Under the pieces are notes generated by a model. The model was not told the DNA's origin. It made no database searches and worked only from the letters and a program-made list of their open reading frames with translations. From a virus, in IMG/VR virus record IMGVR_UViG_3300042691_006802, positions 1 to 50,397 of that record: a stretch of DNA of 50,397 nt; one strand, 5' to 3'. Position numbers and translations under genes: made by a program. Below, piece after piece: positions 29,719-38,126 of the stretch (position 1 is its first letter; every line of letters begins with the position of its first letter).

Positions 29719-30108
29719 ATGTCAACCATCAAGACCACGACACTCAGCAACGTAGCAGGAACTTCATCGGTTCCTGTGGATACCGTCATCAATGGCAGTG
29801 CCAAGGCGTGGGTGAATTTCAACGGGACTGGCACTGTTGCCATCCGAGCTTCTTTTAATGTTTCCTCAATCACCGACAACGGGACTGGAAATTACACGGT
29901 GAACTTCACAACAGCTTTATCAGATACAAATGGCGCGGCAAATGTATCCGGAGCGGCTGGGACATCTCCCACTGGATTGCGTGCGTACGGTTTAAGTTCC
30001 ACATTGTCTTCAAGCTCTGTTACTGTTTTTTCTGCGTACATTTCATCTACTGGCGGATCTTCAACGGCGGAAGATGAGCCTGTAATGTGTGTTTCCGTCT
30101 TCCGCTGA
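29719..30108 (+). CDS. Paralogous fibre protein B, 129 aa
   Basis: MSTIKTTTLSNVAGTSSVPV, then KAWVNFNGTGTVAIRASFNV and TDNGTGNYTVNFTTALSDTN. Ends CVSVFR. Shares the central block with the other three paralogues, with a variable C-terminal half rich in Ser/Thr. Confidence 0.7.
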   Translation: MSTIKTTTLSNVAGTSSVPVDTVINGSAKAWVNFNGTGTVAIRASFNVSSITDNGTGNYTVNFTTALSDTNGAANVSGAAGTSPTGLRAYGLSSTLSSSSVTVFSAYISSTGGSSTAEDEPVMCVSVFR

Positions 30109-30120
30109 AAGGACAACAAC

Positions 30121-30495
30121 ATGGCAATGACAATCAGCGGATCAAACGGAGTCACCTACCCAGACGGCACATCTCAGGCTTCTGGTTCTCAGGCTTGCAA
30201 GGCTTGGGTGAATTTCAACGGGACAGGGACTGTGGCAATCAGGGCGTCGTACAACGTGAGTTCTATCACCGATAACGGCACAGGTGATTACACCGTGAAC
30301 TTCACCACGGCGTTGGCGGATGCGAATTATTCTGTGGTTGGGATGGTGGATAGAAATAGATCCACTGAAAACGGAACAACCATAAATGTCGATTCATCTA
30401 CAGCGCCAACAGCAGCAGCAGTTCGTTTAGTGACATTTAGAGTTAGCGTTGGATTGGTTGATTCAACTTACGCTAATGTCGCCGTCTTCCGTTAA
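30121..30495 (+). CDS. Paralogous fibre protein C, 124 aa
   Basis: TISGSNGVTYPDGTSQASGS leads into CKAWVNFNGTGTVAIRASYN and TDNGTGDYTVNFTTALADAN. Ends NVAVFR. The N-terminal 'NGVTYPDGTSQ' tip is typical of phage tail-fibre ends. Third member of the family. Confidence 0.7.
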   Translation: MAMTISGSNGVTYPDGTSQASGSQACKAWVNFNGTGTVAIRASYNVSSITDNGTGDYTVNFTTALADANYSVVGMVDRNRSTENGTTINVDSSTAPTAAAVRLVTFRVSVGLVDSTYANVAVFR

Positions 30496-30513
30496 CCCAT
30501 TCAAGGAGCAACC

Positions 30514-30711
30514 ATGACTCAACGAATCATTTACCCAACAGACGAAGGCGGTGTAGCCGTCATCATCCCCACGCCGGAGGCATTGCAGTCCATGTCGATC
30601 AGAGACATTGCGCTCAAGGATGTCCCCGCTGGGAAGCCTTACAAGATCGTGGATGTGCAAGACATTCCGTCTGACCGCACCTTCCGCAACGCATGGGAGT
30701 ACCAAGAATGA
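30514..30711 (+). CDS. Conserved fibre-region small protein, 65 aa
   Basis: QRIIYPTDEGGVAVIIPTPE, then KDVPAGKPYKIVDVQDIPSD and DRTFRNAWEY. The pair of small genes here (with the next one) recurs in fibre regions of many phages. The function is unestablished, and a chaperone or fibre-assembly role would be a guess. AAGGAGCAACC precedes the ATG. Confidence 0.65.
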   Translation: MTQRIIYPTDEGGVAVIIPTPEALQSMSIRDIALKDVPAGKPYKIVDVQDIPSDRTFRNAWEYQE

Positions 30712-30941
30712 TTGTCATCAACATCAACAAAGCCAAGACCATTGCTCATGACATGCGCCGCGCCGCTCGTGCAGAAGAGTTTGCGCCGCTGGATGCCGCC
30801 ATCATGAAGCAGATCCCCGGCACAGACGTTCAGGCGGTTGAGGCAGAGCGTCAAGCCATCCGCGACAAGTACGCAACCATCCAGACCAACATTGACTCCG
30901 CAACCACGACGGACGAGATCAAGTCTGCCTTGGGGATCTAA
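30708..30941 (+). CDS. Conserved fibre-region small protein, 77 aa
   Basis: MIVININKAKTIAHDMRRAA then AVEAERQAIRDKYATIQTNI and DEIKSALGI. Helical. Always next to the gene above in similar modules, so the pair probably works together. ATG at 30708 overlaps the preceding TGA. Confidence 0.65.
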   Translation: MIVININKAKTIAHDMRRAARAEEFAPLDAAIMKQIPGTDVQAVEAERQAIRDKYATIQTNIDSATTTDEIKSALGI

Positions 30942-31412
30942 ATGCCAATCAGCAAGGTGTCGCAACAGGGGATGTACGCCGGTGCGGTGTTGCAGGTGTT
31001 GCAGGGGTCTTCGTCAACACAAGTTATCAACAACAGCAGTACGTACGCTGACACCGGCTTGTCCGTCGCCATCACGCCATCAAGCACAGCAAACAAAGTT
31101 CTTGTTCAGGCATCAGTCCCTTGGGTGTTTGGAACAAACGCAGGTGGCGGGCAAATGCAATTCCGAATTCTTCGAGATGCGACGGAGTTGACCAGCAACA
31201 TCGTTTTCAACAATGTGAGCGTTGCAATTATTCAGCTTGGTGGAACACAAGTTATCTCTTGGCTGGATTCACCTTCATCAACCTCCTCCATCACATATAA
31301 AGTTCAGTTTAGAGAACTGGCGATTTCCAACCGCTACGGGAATACAACGGTCATGGCGACACTCAATGCGTCCCAGACTGGAACGATTCAAGCATTTGAG
31401 ATTGCGGGGTAA
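30942..31412 (+). CDS. Fibre-like jelly-roll protein, 156 aa
   Basis: AVLQVLQGSSSTQVINNSST then ITPSSTANKVLVQASVPWVF, a beta-rich pattern like receptor-binding jelly-roll domains in phage fibres. NRYGNTTVMATLNASQTG precedes a C-terminal FEIAG. Likely a fibre component. Confidence 0.65.
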   Translation: MPISKVSQQGMYAGAVLQVLQGSSSTQVINNSSTYADTGLSVAITPSSTANKVLVQASVPWVFGTNAGGGQMQFRILRDATELTSNIVFNNVSVAIIQLGGTQVISWLDSPSSTSSITYKVQFRELAISNRYGNTTVMATLNASQTGTIQAFEIAG

Positions 31413-31415
31413 GGC

Positions 31416-32438
31416 ATGGCATACATTGGCAACAACCCACTCAGCGTAGCCTTCCTGACTGATCAGTTCAGCGGGAACGGGTCAACTGTTGCCTTCACGT
31501 TGTCCGTGGCTCCGGCAAACACTGCGTCCATCCTTGTGGCTGTCACGGGCGTGGTTCAAGACCCATCGACCTACAGCGTCTCTGGCACAACCCTCACATT
31601 CTCTGCCGCGCCTCCGTCTGGCACGGGGAACATCTCTGTTCGGTATCTGGGCATCCCGGCTTCTGGGGTTACGACCACGGCCTACCGCACAGTCACGGAC
31701 AGCACTGCCACAGCGGGTCAGACGACCTTCACCATCCCGAGCTACACCGTTGGGTATTTGAACGTTTACCGCAACGGGGTGCGACTTGCCGCCGCAGACT
31801 TCACCGCCACCTCGGGCACGACAGTGGTTCTTGCTTCTGCCGCGACGGCAGGGGACACCATCACCACCGAGTCGTTCTACGTCTCGTCGGTGCTCAACGC
31901 CATCCCTGCAACCTCTGGCAGTGTGGCGGCTTCGTACTTGGTGGCTAGTTCAATCACGCCAACTTACTTGGCCCAGCCTCTGACATCCGGCACTGCACAA
32001 GCTTCCACCTCTGGGACATCGATTGACTTCACAGGCATACCGTCATGGGTCAAGCGCATCACTGTGATTTACTATGGAGTCAGCACGAACGGCGCAAGTA
32101 ACGGGCAAATTCAAATTGGGTCTGGCAGTTTTACAACTTCCGGCTATACAAGCAGTGCGGCCTACACCGGGGCTTCTGCTGGCATGACCACTCAAACGTC
32201 TGGATTTCTTCTTTGGTGGGCCGGGGGCGCTGGGGATTTTTATAGGGGCAACATTGTCATCACCAATGTGTCCGGCAATAACTGGGTTTGCTCAAACACT
32301 CTTGCAAGAGCAGATGGCTACCAATTGATTGGCGGCGGGTCTGTTTCTCTTTCAGGCACTCTTGATCGAGTTCGCGCAACAACCGTCAACGGCACAGACA
32401 CATTCGACGCCGGAACAATCAACATTCTCTATGAGTAA
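31416..32438 (+). CDS. Tail-fibre-like protein, 340 aa
   Basis: DQFSGNGSTVAFTLSVAPAN opens a fibre domain also present at 28907-29356. A second repeat-like unit is TATAGQTTFTIPSYTVGYLN. The C-terminal 130 residues (SWVKRITVIYYGVSTNGASN through SGTLDRVRATTVNGTD) form a jelly-roll-like receptor-binding domain as in many fibres. Together with paralogues it likely decorates tail fibres. Confidence 0.7.
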   Translation: MAYIGNNPLSVAFLTDQFSGNGSTVAFTLSVAPANTASILVAVTGVVQDPSTYSVSGTTLTFSAAPPSGTGNISVRYLGIPASGVTTTAYRTVTDSTATAGQTTFTIPSYTVGYLNVYRNGVRLAAADFTATSGTTVVLASAATAGDTITTESFYVSSVLNAIPATSGSVAASYLVASSITPTYLAQPLTSGTAQASTSGTSIDFTGIPSWVKRITVIYYGVSTNGASNGQIQIGSGSFTTSGYTSSAAYTGASAGMTTQTSGFLLWWAGGAGDFYRGNIVITNVSGNNWVCSNTLARADGYQLIGGGSVSLSGTLDRVRATTVNGTDTFDAGTINILYE

Positions 32439-32441
32439 GCC

Positions 32442-32801
32442 ATGACACAAGCCGCAGTTTTAGCGTCAAACGCCAGCCTCATGACAACGCCGTCTGGCAC
32501 AGCCCCGTCTTACATTTGCCGCGCATGGGTGAACTTCAATGGCACAGGCACAGTGGCGATTCGTGCGTCAGGGAATGTGACATCGATCACTGACAACGGG
32601 ACTGGTGATTACACGGTGAACTTCACGACTGCCATGACGGATGCAAACTATGCGTATGCTTTTTCTGGAGGCGGGGCGGTTTCTAGCGGCACTATGGTTT
32701 ACCAAGCTACTGCCCAAGCAACGAGTTCCTTGCGGTATACGTTGGCAAGTACCACTGCGGCGCAAGATGCTTCAACGCAATGTGTAGAAATCTTCCGCTA
32801 A
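32442..32801 (+). CDS. Paralogous fibre protein D, 119 aa
   Basis: PSYICRAWVNFNGTGTVAIR, then NGTGDYTVNFTTAMTDANYA, ending CVEIFR. Fourth member of the paralogous group, 1.9 kb downstream of the third. Most of the difference is in the C-terminal half. Confidence 0.7.
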   Translation: MTQAAVLASNASLMTTPSGTAPSYICRAWVNFNGTGTVAIRASGNVTSITDNGTGDYTVNFTTAMTDANYAYAFSGGGAVSSGTMVYQATAQATSSLRYTLASTTAAQDASTQCVEIFR

Positions 32802-32813
32802 GGAGAAACAGTA

Positions 32814-33149
32814 ATGGCTCTCACAAAAGTTGATCAAGGAATGCTGGGGACATTTGCCGCCGGTACAAAAACAACCTCTTATGTCTTGACGACGGCGGAT
32901 GTTGGAAAGTATGTTCAGGTCAGCAATGGCGGTTCAATCACAATCCCAACCAGCACCTTTGCTGAAGGTGACGCAATCTCGATTGCCAACAACACCACGG
33001 GCAACATCACGATCACTTGCTCCGCACCAACGGCCTACATCGCTGGCACGAACACGGTGAAGACATCCATGACGTTGGCGACTCGAGGAGTCGCAACGGT
33101 TCTGTTCATCTCAAGCACTGTGTGCTTTGTCACCGGGAACGTGACCTGA
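32814..33149 (+). CDS. Small beta-rich fibre-region protein, 111 aa
   Basis: TTSYVLTTADVGKYVQVSNG, then SITIPTSTFAEGDAISIANN, a single beta-sandwich-like unit common among phage fibre-associated proteins. Probably an accessory head or fibre protein. Function unknown. Confidence 0.65.
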   Translation: MALTKVDQGMLGTFAAGTKTTSYVLTTADVGKYVQVSNGGSITIPTSTFAEGDAISIANNTTGNITITCSAPTAYIAGTNTVKTSMTLATRGVATVLFISSTVCFVTGNVT

Positions 33150-33150
33150 T

Positions 33151-33909
33151 ATGTCTGGGATTATGCAGATGCTGTTGGGCAGAGAGGCAAGTGCTTTTGC
33201 CTTCACCATCTCTACCAACCAGACCAACGCAAACCTTGCCACGTTGGCAACTGCGGCTGGCTGGAATGGCTCATCTGCGCTTACTGCAACCATCAACTCT
33301 GGCGTTTACATCTCCAGCAACTCCACAGGAACTCCTGCTCTGACGGTCAGTGGCTCATTCCCCGGCGGGGTGACCTTGATCAACAATGGGTTCATCTACG
33401 GGATGGGTGGGGCTGGTGGAGCTGGTAGGCCAGCGGCAAGTGCTGGCCCCGGTGGCGCTGGCTCTGCTGGCGGGCTGGCCCTATCTGTCTCCTCTGCAAT
33501 CTCTATAAACAACACCAGTGGCGTGATTGGAGGCGGAGGCGGAGGCGGGGGCGGCGGCGGAAACGGTAGCGGTATCACACAAGGCGGTGGTGGCGGTGGG
33601 GGTATCAGTTCGTTTGCTGCAAACTCTGCTGGTGGCAGTGGATTTGCTGGCGGCGGAGGCGCTGGCACGTATACAGCCGCTGGTGGCGGCAGCTCTGGAC
33701 AGTCTGTAACTTTGTGCTTCTGCGGCGTTCCAGTGACCTATACAGCAGGTTCTGGAGGAAGCGGCGGGTCTCGCGGGGCAACTGGTTCCACTGGAGGAAC
33801 GGGTACAGGTCAGCCCGGAGGGGCTGGCGGGGCTGGCGGTGGGGCCGTCACTGGAAACGCAAACATCACTTGGATTGCAACAGGATCAAGATTTGGGAGC
33901 ATCACATGA
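33151..33909 (+). CDS. Glycine-rich adhesin-like protein, 252 aa
   Basis: N-terminal 60 residues (ATLATAAGWNGSSALTATIN, SGVYISSNSTGTPALTVSGS) are typical of distal tail-fibre adhesins. The rest is strikingly Gly-rich with runs such as GGGGGGGGGGNGSG and GGAGGAGG-type blocks, expected to form polyglycine-II helices as in the S16 gp38 adhesin. It likely binds the host surface. The C-terminus (NITWIATGSRFG) is aromatic. Confidence 0.7.
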   Translation: MSGIMQMLLGREASAFAFTISTNQTNANLATLATAAGWNGSSALTATINSGVYISSNSTGTPALTVSGSFPGGVTLINNGFIYGMGGAGGAGRPAASAGPGGAGSAGGLALSVSSAISINNTSGVIGGGGGGGGGGGNGSGITQGGGGGGGISSFAANSAGGSGFAGGGGAGTYTAAGGGSSGQSVTLCFCGVPVTYTAGSGGSGGSRGATGSTGGTGTGQPGGAGGAGGGAVTGNANITWIATGSRFGSIT

Positions 33910-34205
33910 GCATCACGTACTCATACGAAATTATTGCGGTCAATGAAGCCGCTCGTTGCATGGAGATCATTTACACAGCAGAAGGTCACCAGACCATGCA
34001 CATCGGCGCTCGACTGCCATACGAAGGCGAAACGCTGGAGCAGATCGTTCGCATGTACGAGCCTGTTCGGTATTGGGAAGAGCAAATGCTCCCTGTGGTT
34101 GTGCCGCAGGTTGGAGAGACGGGGACGCTTGCGCCGTTGCCTCCTCCTGAGCCCGTTCAACCTGCACCTGATCAACCCACCGTTGAAGGAGCGCAGACGC
34201 TGTGA
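33906..34205 (+). CDS. Fibre-region hypothetical protein, 99 aa
   Basis: YSYEIIAVNEAARCMEIIYT, then GHQTMHIGARLPYEGETLEQ, then a Pro-rich C-terminus (PLPPPEPVQPAPDQP). Helical and conserved next to glycine-rich adhesins in similar phages. An assembly or chaperone role would be a guess. The ATG overlaps the preceding TGA. Confidence 0.6.
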   Translation: MSITYSYEIIAVNEAARCMEIIYTAEGHQTMHIGARLPYEGETLEQIVRMYEPVRYWEEQMLPVVVPQVGETGTLAPLPPPEPVQPAPDQPTVEGAQTL

Positions 34206-34483
34206 TCAAGCCCGTGTTCCAAAAATTTCATGTTGTACAGGACGGCGCGGGTCTGAATGTTTACCATGCAAACGCAGGTGAAGGCTTGCCTCGACATGAA
34301 CACGCCTATTCACACCTAACCTTTTGTCATGCTGGCAAGTGCATCGTTCGCAAGGAAGGGCGTGAGCTGATCATGACCAAGGACACTCAGCCAGTCAATC
34401 TTGTTGCTGGTGAGTGGCATGAGATCGAGGCGCTGGAAGACGGGACTGTGTTTGTGAATGTTTTTGCCGAGGGTAAAAGCTGA
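34202..34483 (+). CDS. Cupin-fold protein, 93 aa
   Basis: LPRHEHAYSHLTFCHAGKCI, then LVAGEWHEIEALEDGTVFVN, the two conserved boxes of the cupin beta-barrel with HEH, an Asp/Glu and a later His as possible metal ligands. Small and single domain. Lies between fibre genes, so it could be a structural cap or a small enzyme. No substrate can be named. Confidence 0.7.
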   Translation: MIKPVFQKFHVVQDGAGLNVYHANAGEGLPRHEHAYSHLTFCHAGKCIVRKEGRELIMTKDTQPVNLVAGEWHEIEALEDGTVFVNVFAEGKS

Positions 34484-35571
34484 TGTTTGGATTCACGCCG
34501 TACGCTCAAGCACCCTATGCTTCACTTGGAAATGCAGTCTATGCTGTGGACATTTCCGAGAGCGCAACTGCGTCCGACTCAATCTCTGCTGTTGCCACGC
34601 TCCTTGCCTCTGTTTCTGAATCTGCCACTGCCGCCGACTCCATCTCTTCTTCAGTGGTGTTCCCAGCCAGCGTCTCTGAGTCTGCGACCGCATCGGATGC
34701 CTTCACGGCGCTGGCAACATTCCTTGGCCTGATCAGCGAATCTGCAACTGCATCCGACTCTGTCTCGGCAGTGGCGACGTTGGCGGCAGACATCTCTGAA
34801 TCGTCCACGGCCTCGGACTTTGTGTTCTCAAAGGCGGTGTTTGGCTCTGCGGTTGACGAGTCTGCTACTGCCGCTGACTCGGTTGACTCCAACTTCGATG
34901 TCTTTGCCTCTGTCTCTGAGTCCGCCACGATCAGTGACGCACCGACCGCGCTGGTGACCTTCTTGGCCTACTTGGTCGAGGCGGCAACAGCCAACGATGC
35001 CTTTGCCCTTGCTGTGACCCGGGAGGGGCTGATCTCCGAGTCCGCCACGGCGGCTGATTCCGTCAGTTTGGATGCCACCTTTGCCGCCAACATTGCTGAA
35101 TCTGCCTCTGCCTTGGACGCAGTTGACTCCTCCTTGGTGTTCTTCGGGGCGGTGGACGAAACGGCTACTGCCTCGGACTCGGTTGTGGGCATCTCTTACT
35201 TCCCGGTGAACATTGTGGAAGGGGCCACGGCCAGCGACACCATGACCTCCATCGCCACCTTCTTGGCGGCTGTGGCAGAAATGGCTCAGGCATCGGACAC
35301 CAACTCAGCAAGCGCCAACTTCCGTGTGGCGGTGATGGAGTACGCCATGGCGCTGGATGCCATGACGGCCCGCCTCCTCTGGGAACTTATTGATGACAGC
35401 CAGACTCCAAACTGGCAAAATATCAATGACGCACAGCCGGGGGCTTGGGCGGCGGTGAACACGAGTCAGACCGCAGGTTGGCAGAACATCAACACCGCCC
35501 AGACCACGACTTGGTCTGACGATGACACGGATCAAAATCCGGGGTGGACTGACATCCCGACCATCAACTAA
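34483..35571 (+). CDS. Tandem-repeat fibre protein, 362 aa
   Basis: A 22-residue N-terminus is followed by fourteen consecutive 20-residue repeats (consensus xISESATASDSxSAxATFLA; residues 23-302), then five consecutive 11-residue Trp repeats (e.g. INDAQPGAWAA) at 303-357. The exact lengths argue for a regular rod or solenoid. Probably a long fibre or whisker. Low similarity of codons between repeats shows that the arrays are old. The function is inferred from the fibre setting. Confidence 0.75.
   Translation: MFGFTPYAQAPYASLGNAVYAVDISESATASDSISAVATLLASVSESATAADSISSSVVFPASVSESATASDAFTALATFLGLISESATASDSVSAVATLAADISESSTASDFVFSKAVFGSAVDESATAADSVDSNFDVFASVSESATISDAPTALVTFLAYLVEAATANDAFALAVTREGLISESATAADSVSLDATFAANIAESASALDAVDSSLVFFGAVDETATASDSVVGISYFPVNIVEGATASDTMTSIATFLAAVAEMAQASDTNSASANFRVAVMEYAMALDAMTARLLWELIDDSQTPNWQNINDAQPGAWAAVNTSQTAGWQNINTAQTTTWSDDDTDQNPGWTDIPTIN
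34549..35388 (+). repeat. Fourteen 60-base coding repeats
   Basis: Fourteen units of exactly 60 bases (20 codons each), each carrying a version of ESATASDS. Repeat 8 (VEAATAND), 12 (VEGATASD), 13 (AEMAQASD) and 14 (MEYAMALD) are the most diverged. Confidence 0.85.
35389..35553 (+). repeat. Five 33-base coding repeats
   Basis: Five units of exactly 33 bases (11 codons), each with a Trp at position 9: SQTPNWQN, AQPGAWAA, SQTAGWQN, AQTTTWSD and DQNPGWTD. Confidence 0.8.
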
Positions 35572-35580
35572 GGACAAGGC

Positions 35581-36621
35581 ATGAGCACCTACTCCAGCAA
35601 TCTTCGCATCGAACTGATCACCACGGGTACTCAGGCGGGCACATGGGGCACGACCACCAACGACAACTTGTCCACGGTGCTGGAGGCGGCAATCGCTGGC
35701 AGTGTGTCAGTCACCACGGTGGCGGCAAACGAGGCGCTGACGTACCTCAACGGCCCTTCCAGCACGGCCTCGGCCAACTCGTCCGTGCGGGCCATCCTGA
35801 CTTTGAACACCTCCACCGGTGCGAACTTTGCCGTTTACGCGCCCCCAGTGTCCAAGCTGTACATCATCAAGAACGCCAGCTCCTACACGGCCACGATCTA
35901 CAACTCAACCGTGATTGGGAACACCACGGCGGCTGGGTCTGGGGTCGCCATCCCCGCTGGCAAGACCATCGCGGTCTGGTCTGACGGCACGAACTTCGTC
36001 CAGCAGGTCACCTACTTGATCTCCCCTGAGCTGGCCGGAACCCCTGTTGCGCCCACGGCATCGGCTGGCACGAACACCACCCAGATTGCCACCACGGCTT
36101 TTGTGCAAGCCGCAACCACGGCACTTGGTTTGGGCACGATGTCCACCCAAAACGCCAACAACGTGGCGATCACGGGCGGCACGGTTGCCGGGACGACCAA
36201 CTCAAGCAACACCTTTACCACGGGCAACAGCATTCAGGGCTTGCTGGAGAAGGCGACCATCACGGCATCTGCCCCCAGTAGCACCACCAACTTTGATGTC
36301 CAGACCCAGTCTGTCCAGTACTACACCAGCAACGCCTCGACCAACTTCACCCTGAACGTGCGCGGGGACGGTTCGACCGCCCTGAACTCGGTGATGTCCA
36401 CTGGTCAGGCCATCACGATTGCCCTGCTGGTGACCTGTGGCTCCACGGCCTACTACCCCAGCGCCTTGACGATTGATGGAAGCTCAGTGACTCCCAAGTG
36501 GCAAAACGGGTCTGCTCCAACCGGCGGGCTGGCGAGTTCAGTTAACGTATACGTTTACACAATCATCAAGACGGCATCTGCCACGTTCACGGTTCTGGCC
36601 TCTCAAACCAAATTCTCCTGA
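35581..36621 (+). CDS. Tail fibre protein, 346 aa
   Basis: STYSSNLRIELITTGTQAGT and WGTTTNDNLSTVLEAAIAG are typical of phage fibre N-termini. The middle has APTASAGTNTTQIATTAFVQ, the well-known short tail-fibre repeat. The C-terminal part (ALTIDGSSVTPKWQNGSAPT) is a receptor-binding domain by position. Fibres recognise the host surface. Confidence 0.75.
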   Translation: MSTYSSNLRIELITTGTQAGTWGTTTNDNLSTVLEAAIAGSVSVTTVAANEALTYLNGPSSTASANSSVRAILTLNTSTGANFAVYAPPVSKLYIIKNASSYTATIYNSTVIGNTTAAGSGVAIPAGKTIAVWSDGTNFVQQVTYLISPELAGTPVAPTASAGTNTTQIATTAFVQAATTALGLGTMSTQNANNVAITGGTVAGTTNSSNTFTTGNSIQGLLEKATITASAPSSTTNFDVQTQSVQYYTSNASTNFTLNVRGDGSTALNSVMSTGQAITIALLVTCGSTAYYPSALTIDGSSVTPKWQNGSAPTGGLASSVNVYVYTIIKTASATFTVLASQTKFS

Positions 36622-36623
36622 TC

Positions 36624-37406
36624 ATGCCCATCATTTCTTCTGCCGCATCAGCCTCTGCCCGAGGGTACGGGTTCAACGGAAACATTTTGGTTCCGGGGAA
36701 CAGCGGTGTTTTGACCTCTGGTACGTCCTACACCCTGCCGCTGACTTCTGGTACGACAGTGAACATTTTGGTCATCGCAGCTGGCGGCGGTGGCGGCGGT
36801 GGTTCTGGCAGGAACGCAAACTATGACGGCTTCAACACCGGTGGCGGTGGCGGTGGAGCAGGTGGAAACGCATACGTTTTGAGTGTGCCTGTTGTGCCCG
36901 GCCAGACCATCAGCTATTCAATCGGCAGTGGCGGCAGCGCTGGAAGCTTCAGGGATGGCGTTTACACAAGCGGTAGCTCTGGCGGCACTGGGAGCGTGAC
37001 TACTGCCACGGTTGATGGGAATCTGGTTGCAAGGGCAACCGGAGGTAGCGGCGGCACGGTTTCCCCAAGCGGTAGTGCTGGCGGCGCTGGCTCCTACACG
37101 GTTGGCACTCAACTATCAACGCCCACCGCTGGCGGCAGCGCACCGAGCGGGAGCTATTCTGGCGGCGTGGGCGCAAAAGGGTACACCATCACCACCACGG
37201 TGGGCACTGTGCTTGGATCTTTGCTTTCCTACGGATCAAACGGGACAACCTATCCGCAGGGGAGCAGCAGCTCAAACACCCCGGGCACTGGGTACGGTGC
37301 GGGCGGCTCTGGCGGCAGTGCTTTGCAGTCCGACCAATACAACACGGCCCCGCTGTCTTCAAACGCTGGCCTTGCTGGCGCAGTGTTCATCTGGTGGGGC
37401 TATTAA
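36624..37406 (+). CDS. Second glycine-rich fibre protein, 260 aa
   Basis: A short N-terminus is followed by TVNILVIAAGGGGGGGSGRN, GGGGGGAGGNAYVLSVPVVP and further Gly-rich strands up to LAGAVFIWWGY. A typical phage glycine-rich receptor-binding protein (also found as 'PE_PGRS-like' annotations). With 33151-33909 this gives the phage two distinct glycine-rich adhesins. Confidence 0.7.
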   Translation: MPIISSAASASARGYGFNGNILVPGNSGVLTSGTSYTLPLTSGTTVNILVIAAGGGGGGGSGRNANYDGFNTGGGGGGAGGNAYVLSVPVVPGQTISYSIGSGGSAGSFRDGVYTSGSSGGTGSVTTATVDGNLVARATGGSGGTVSPSGSAGGAGSYTVGTQLSTPTAGGSAPSGSYSGGVGAKGYTITTTVGTVLGSLLSYGSNGTTYPQGSSSSNTPGTGYGAGGSGGSALQSDQYNTAPLSSNAGLAGAVFIWWGY

Positions 37407-37409
37407 AGT

Positions 37410-38126
37410 GTGGACCCCTTCACCCTCCTTGCCATCGCCAAAGGCGCTGTCACTGCCATCAAGCAGGGGTGTGAGCTTTACAACGAGTTCAAGGGGCATC
37501 TGGTCGAGGCCAAAGAGGCGATTGATGAGGCCCGTGGCATCGTCACTGAGGTCACCGGATTCTGGGGCAGTCTCAAGAATTGGTGGTTTGGAGAGCCAGA
37601 GCCCCAGCCAACCGCAGAACAGCCCAAGCCAAAGGCCAAGTCGCGCAAGAAGTTTCAGGAGTTTGACGAGATTGAGGTTCGCCGGGACATTGCCGACAAC
37701 CTCGTCAAGTTCTTCAAAGCCTTGGAATCACTCAAGAACCACATCGCCGAGGAGGAGGAGAAGTCCCGCAACGTGTACGACCCCGACCAAAACCTGATGG
37801 AAGCCGCACTGCACCGAGTTCTGGCTCTCGATGAGATGGAGAAGTTGCAGTACGAGATCAGGCAGGTGATGGTGTATCAGACCCCCGGGATGGGGGACTT
37901 GTACACCCGAGTGGTCAAGATGGTTGGTGTGATTTCCGAGGAGCAGGAGCTGGCTCGGATTCAGAAGGTCAAGGCGGAGCGGAACGCAAGATGGCGACGA
38001 AGAAGGGCGCAGGAAAAGGCAACGGACGTTCTTTTGGCGGCAGTGGGAATCGTCCTACTGGCGGGGTATATCGGGGGAGTGTGGTGGATTCTGGTGAAGG
38101 ATCGGATGGATCGCTGGGGATTTTGA
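37410..38126 (+). CDS. Conserved lysis-region membrane protein, 238 aa
   Basis: GTG start, no strong ribosome binding site. N-terminal helix (DPFTLLAIAKGAVTAIKQGC) and long helical body, with ESLKNHIAEEEEKSRNVYDP, RVLALDEMEKLQYEIRQVMV, then a C-terminal hydrophobic span (VLLAAVGIVLLAGYIGGVWW). Conserved before holin and lysozyme genes in related phages. Its last 135 bases are shared with the next gene in another frame. Role unknown, perhaps lysis regulation. Confidence 0.65.
   Translation: MDPFTLLAIAKGAVTAIKQGCELYNEFKGHLVEAKEAIDEARGIVTEVTGFWGSLKNWWFGEPEPQPTAEQPKPKAKSRKKFQEFDEIEVRRDIADNLVKFFKALESLKNHIAEEEEKSRNVYDPDQNLMEAALHRVLALDEMEKLQYEIRQVMVYQTPGMGDLYTRVVKMVGVISEEQELARIQKVKAERNARWRRRRAQEKATDVLLAAVGIVLLAGYIGGVWWILVKDRMDRWGF

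Noticed and set aside
33530-33850. Gly-codon repeats as a possible CRISPR or microsatellite
   Set aside because: The repeats are GGN-type coding for polyglycine in a good frame. No spacer-repeat structure.
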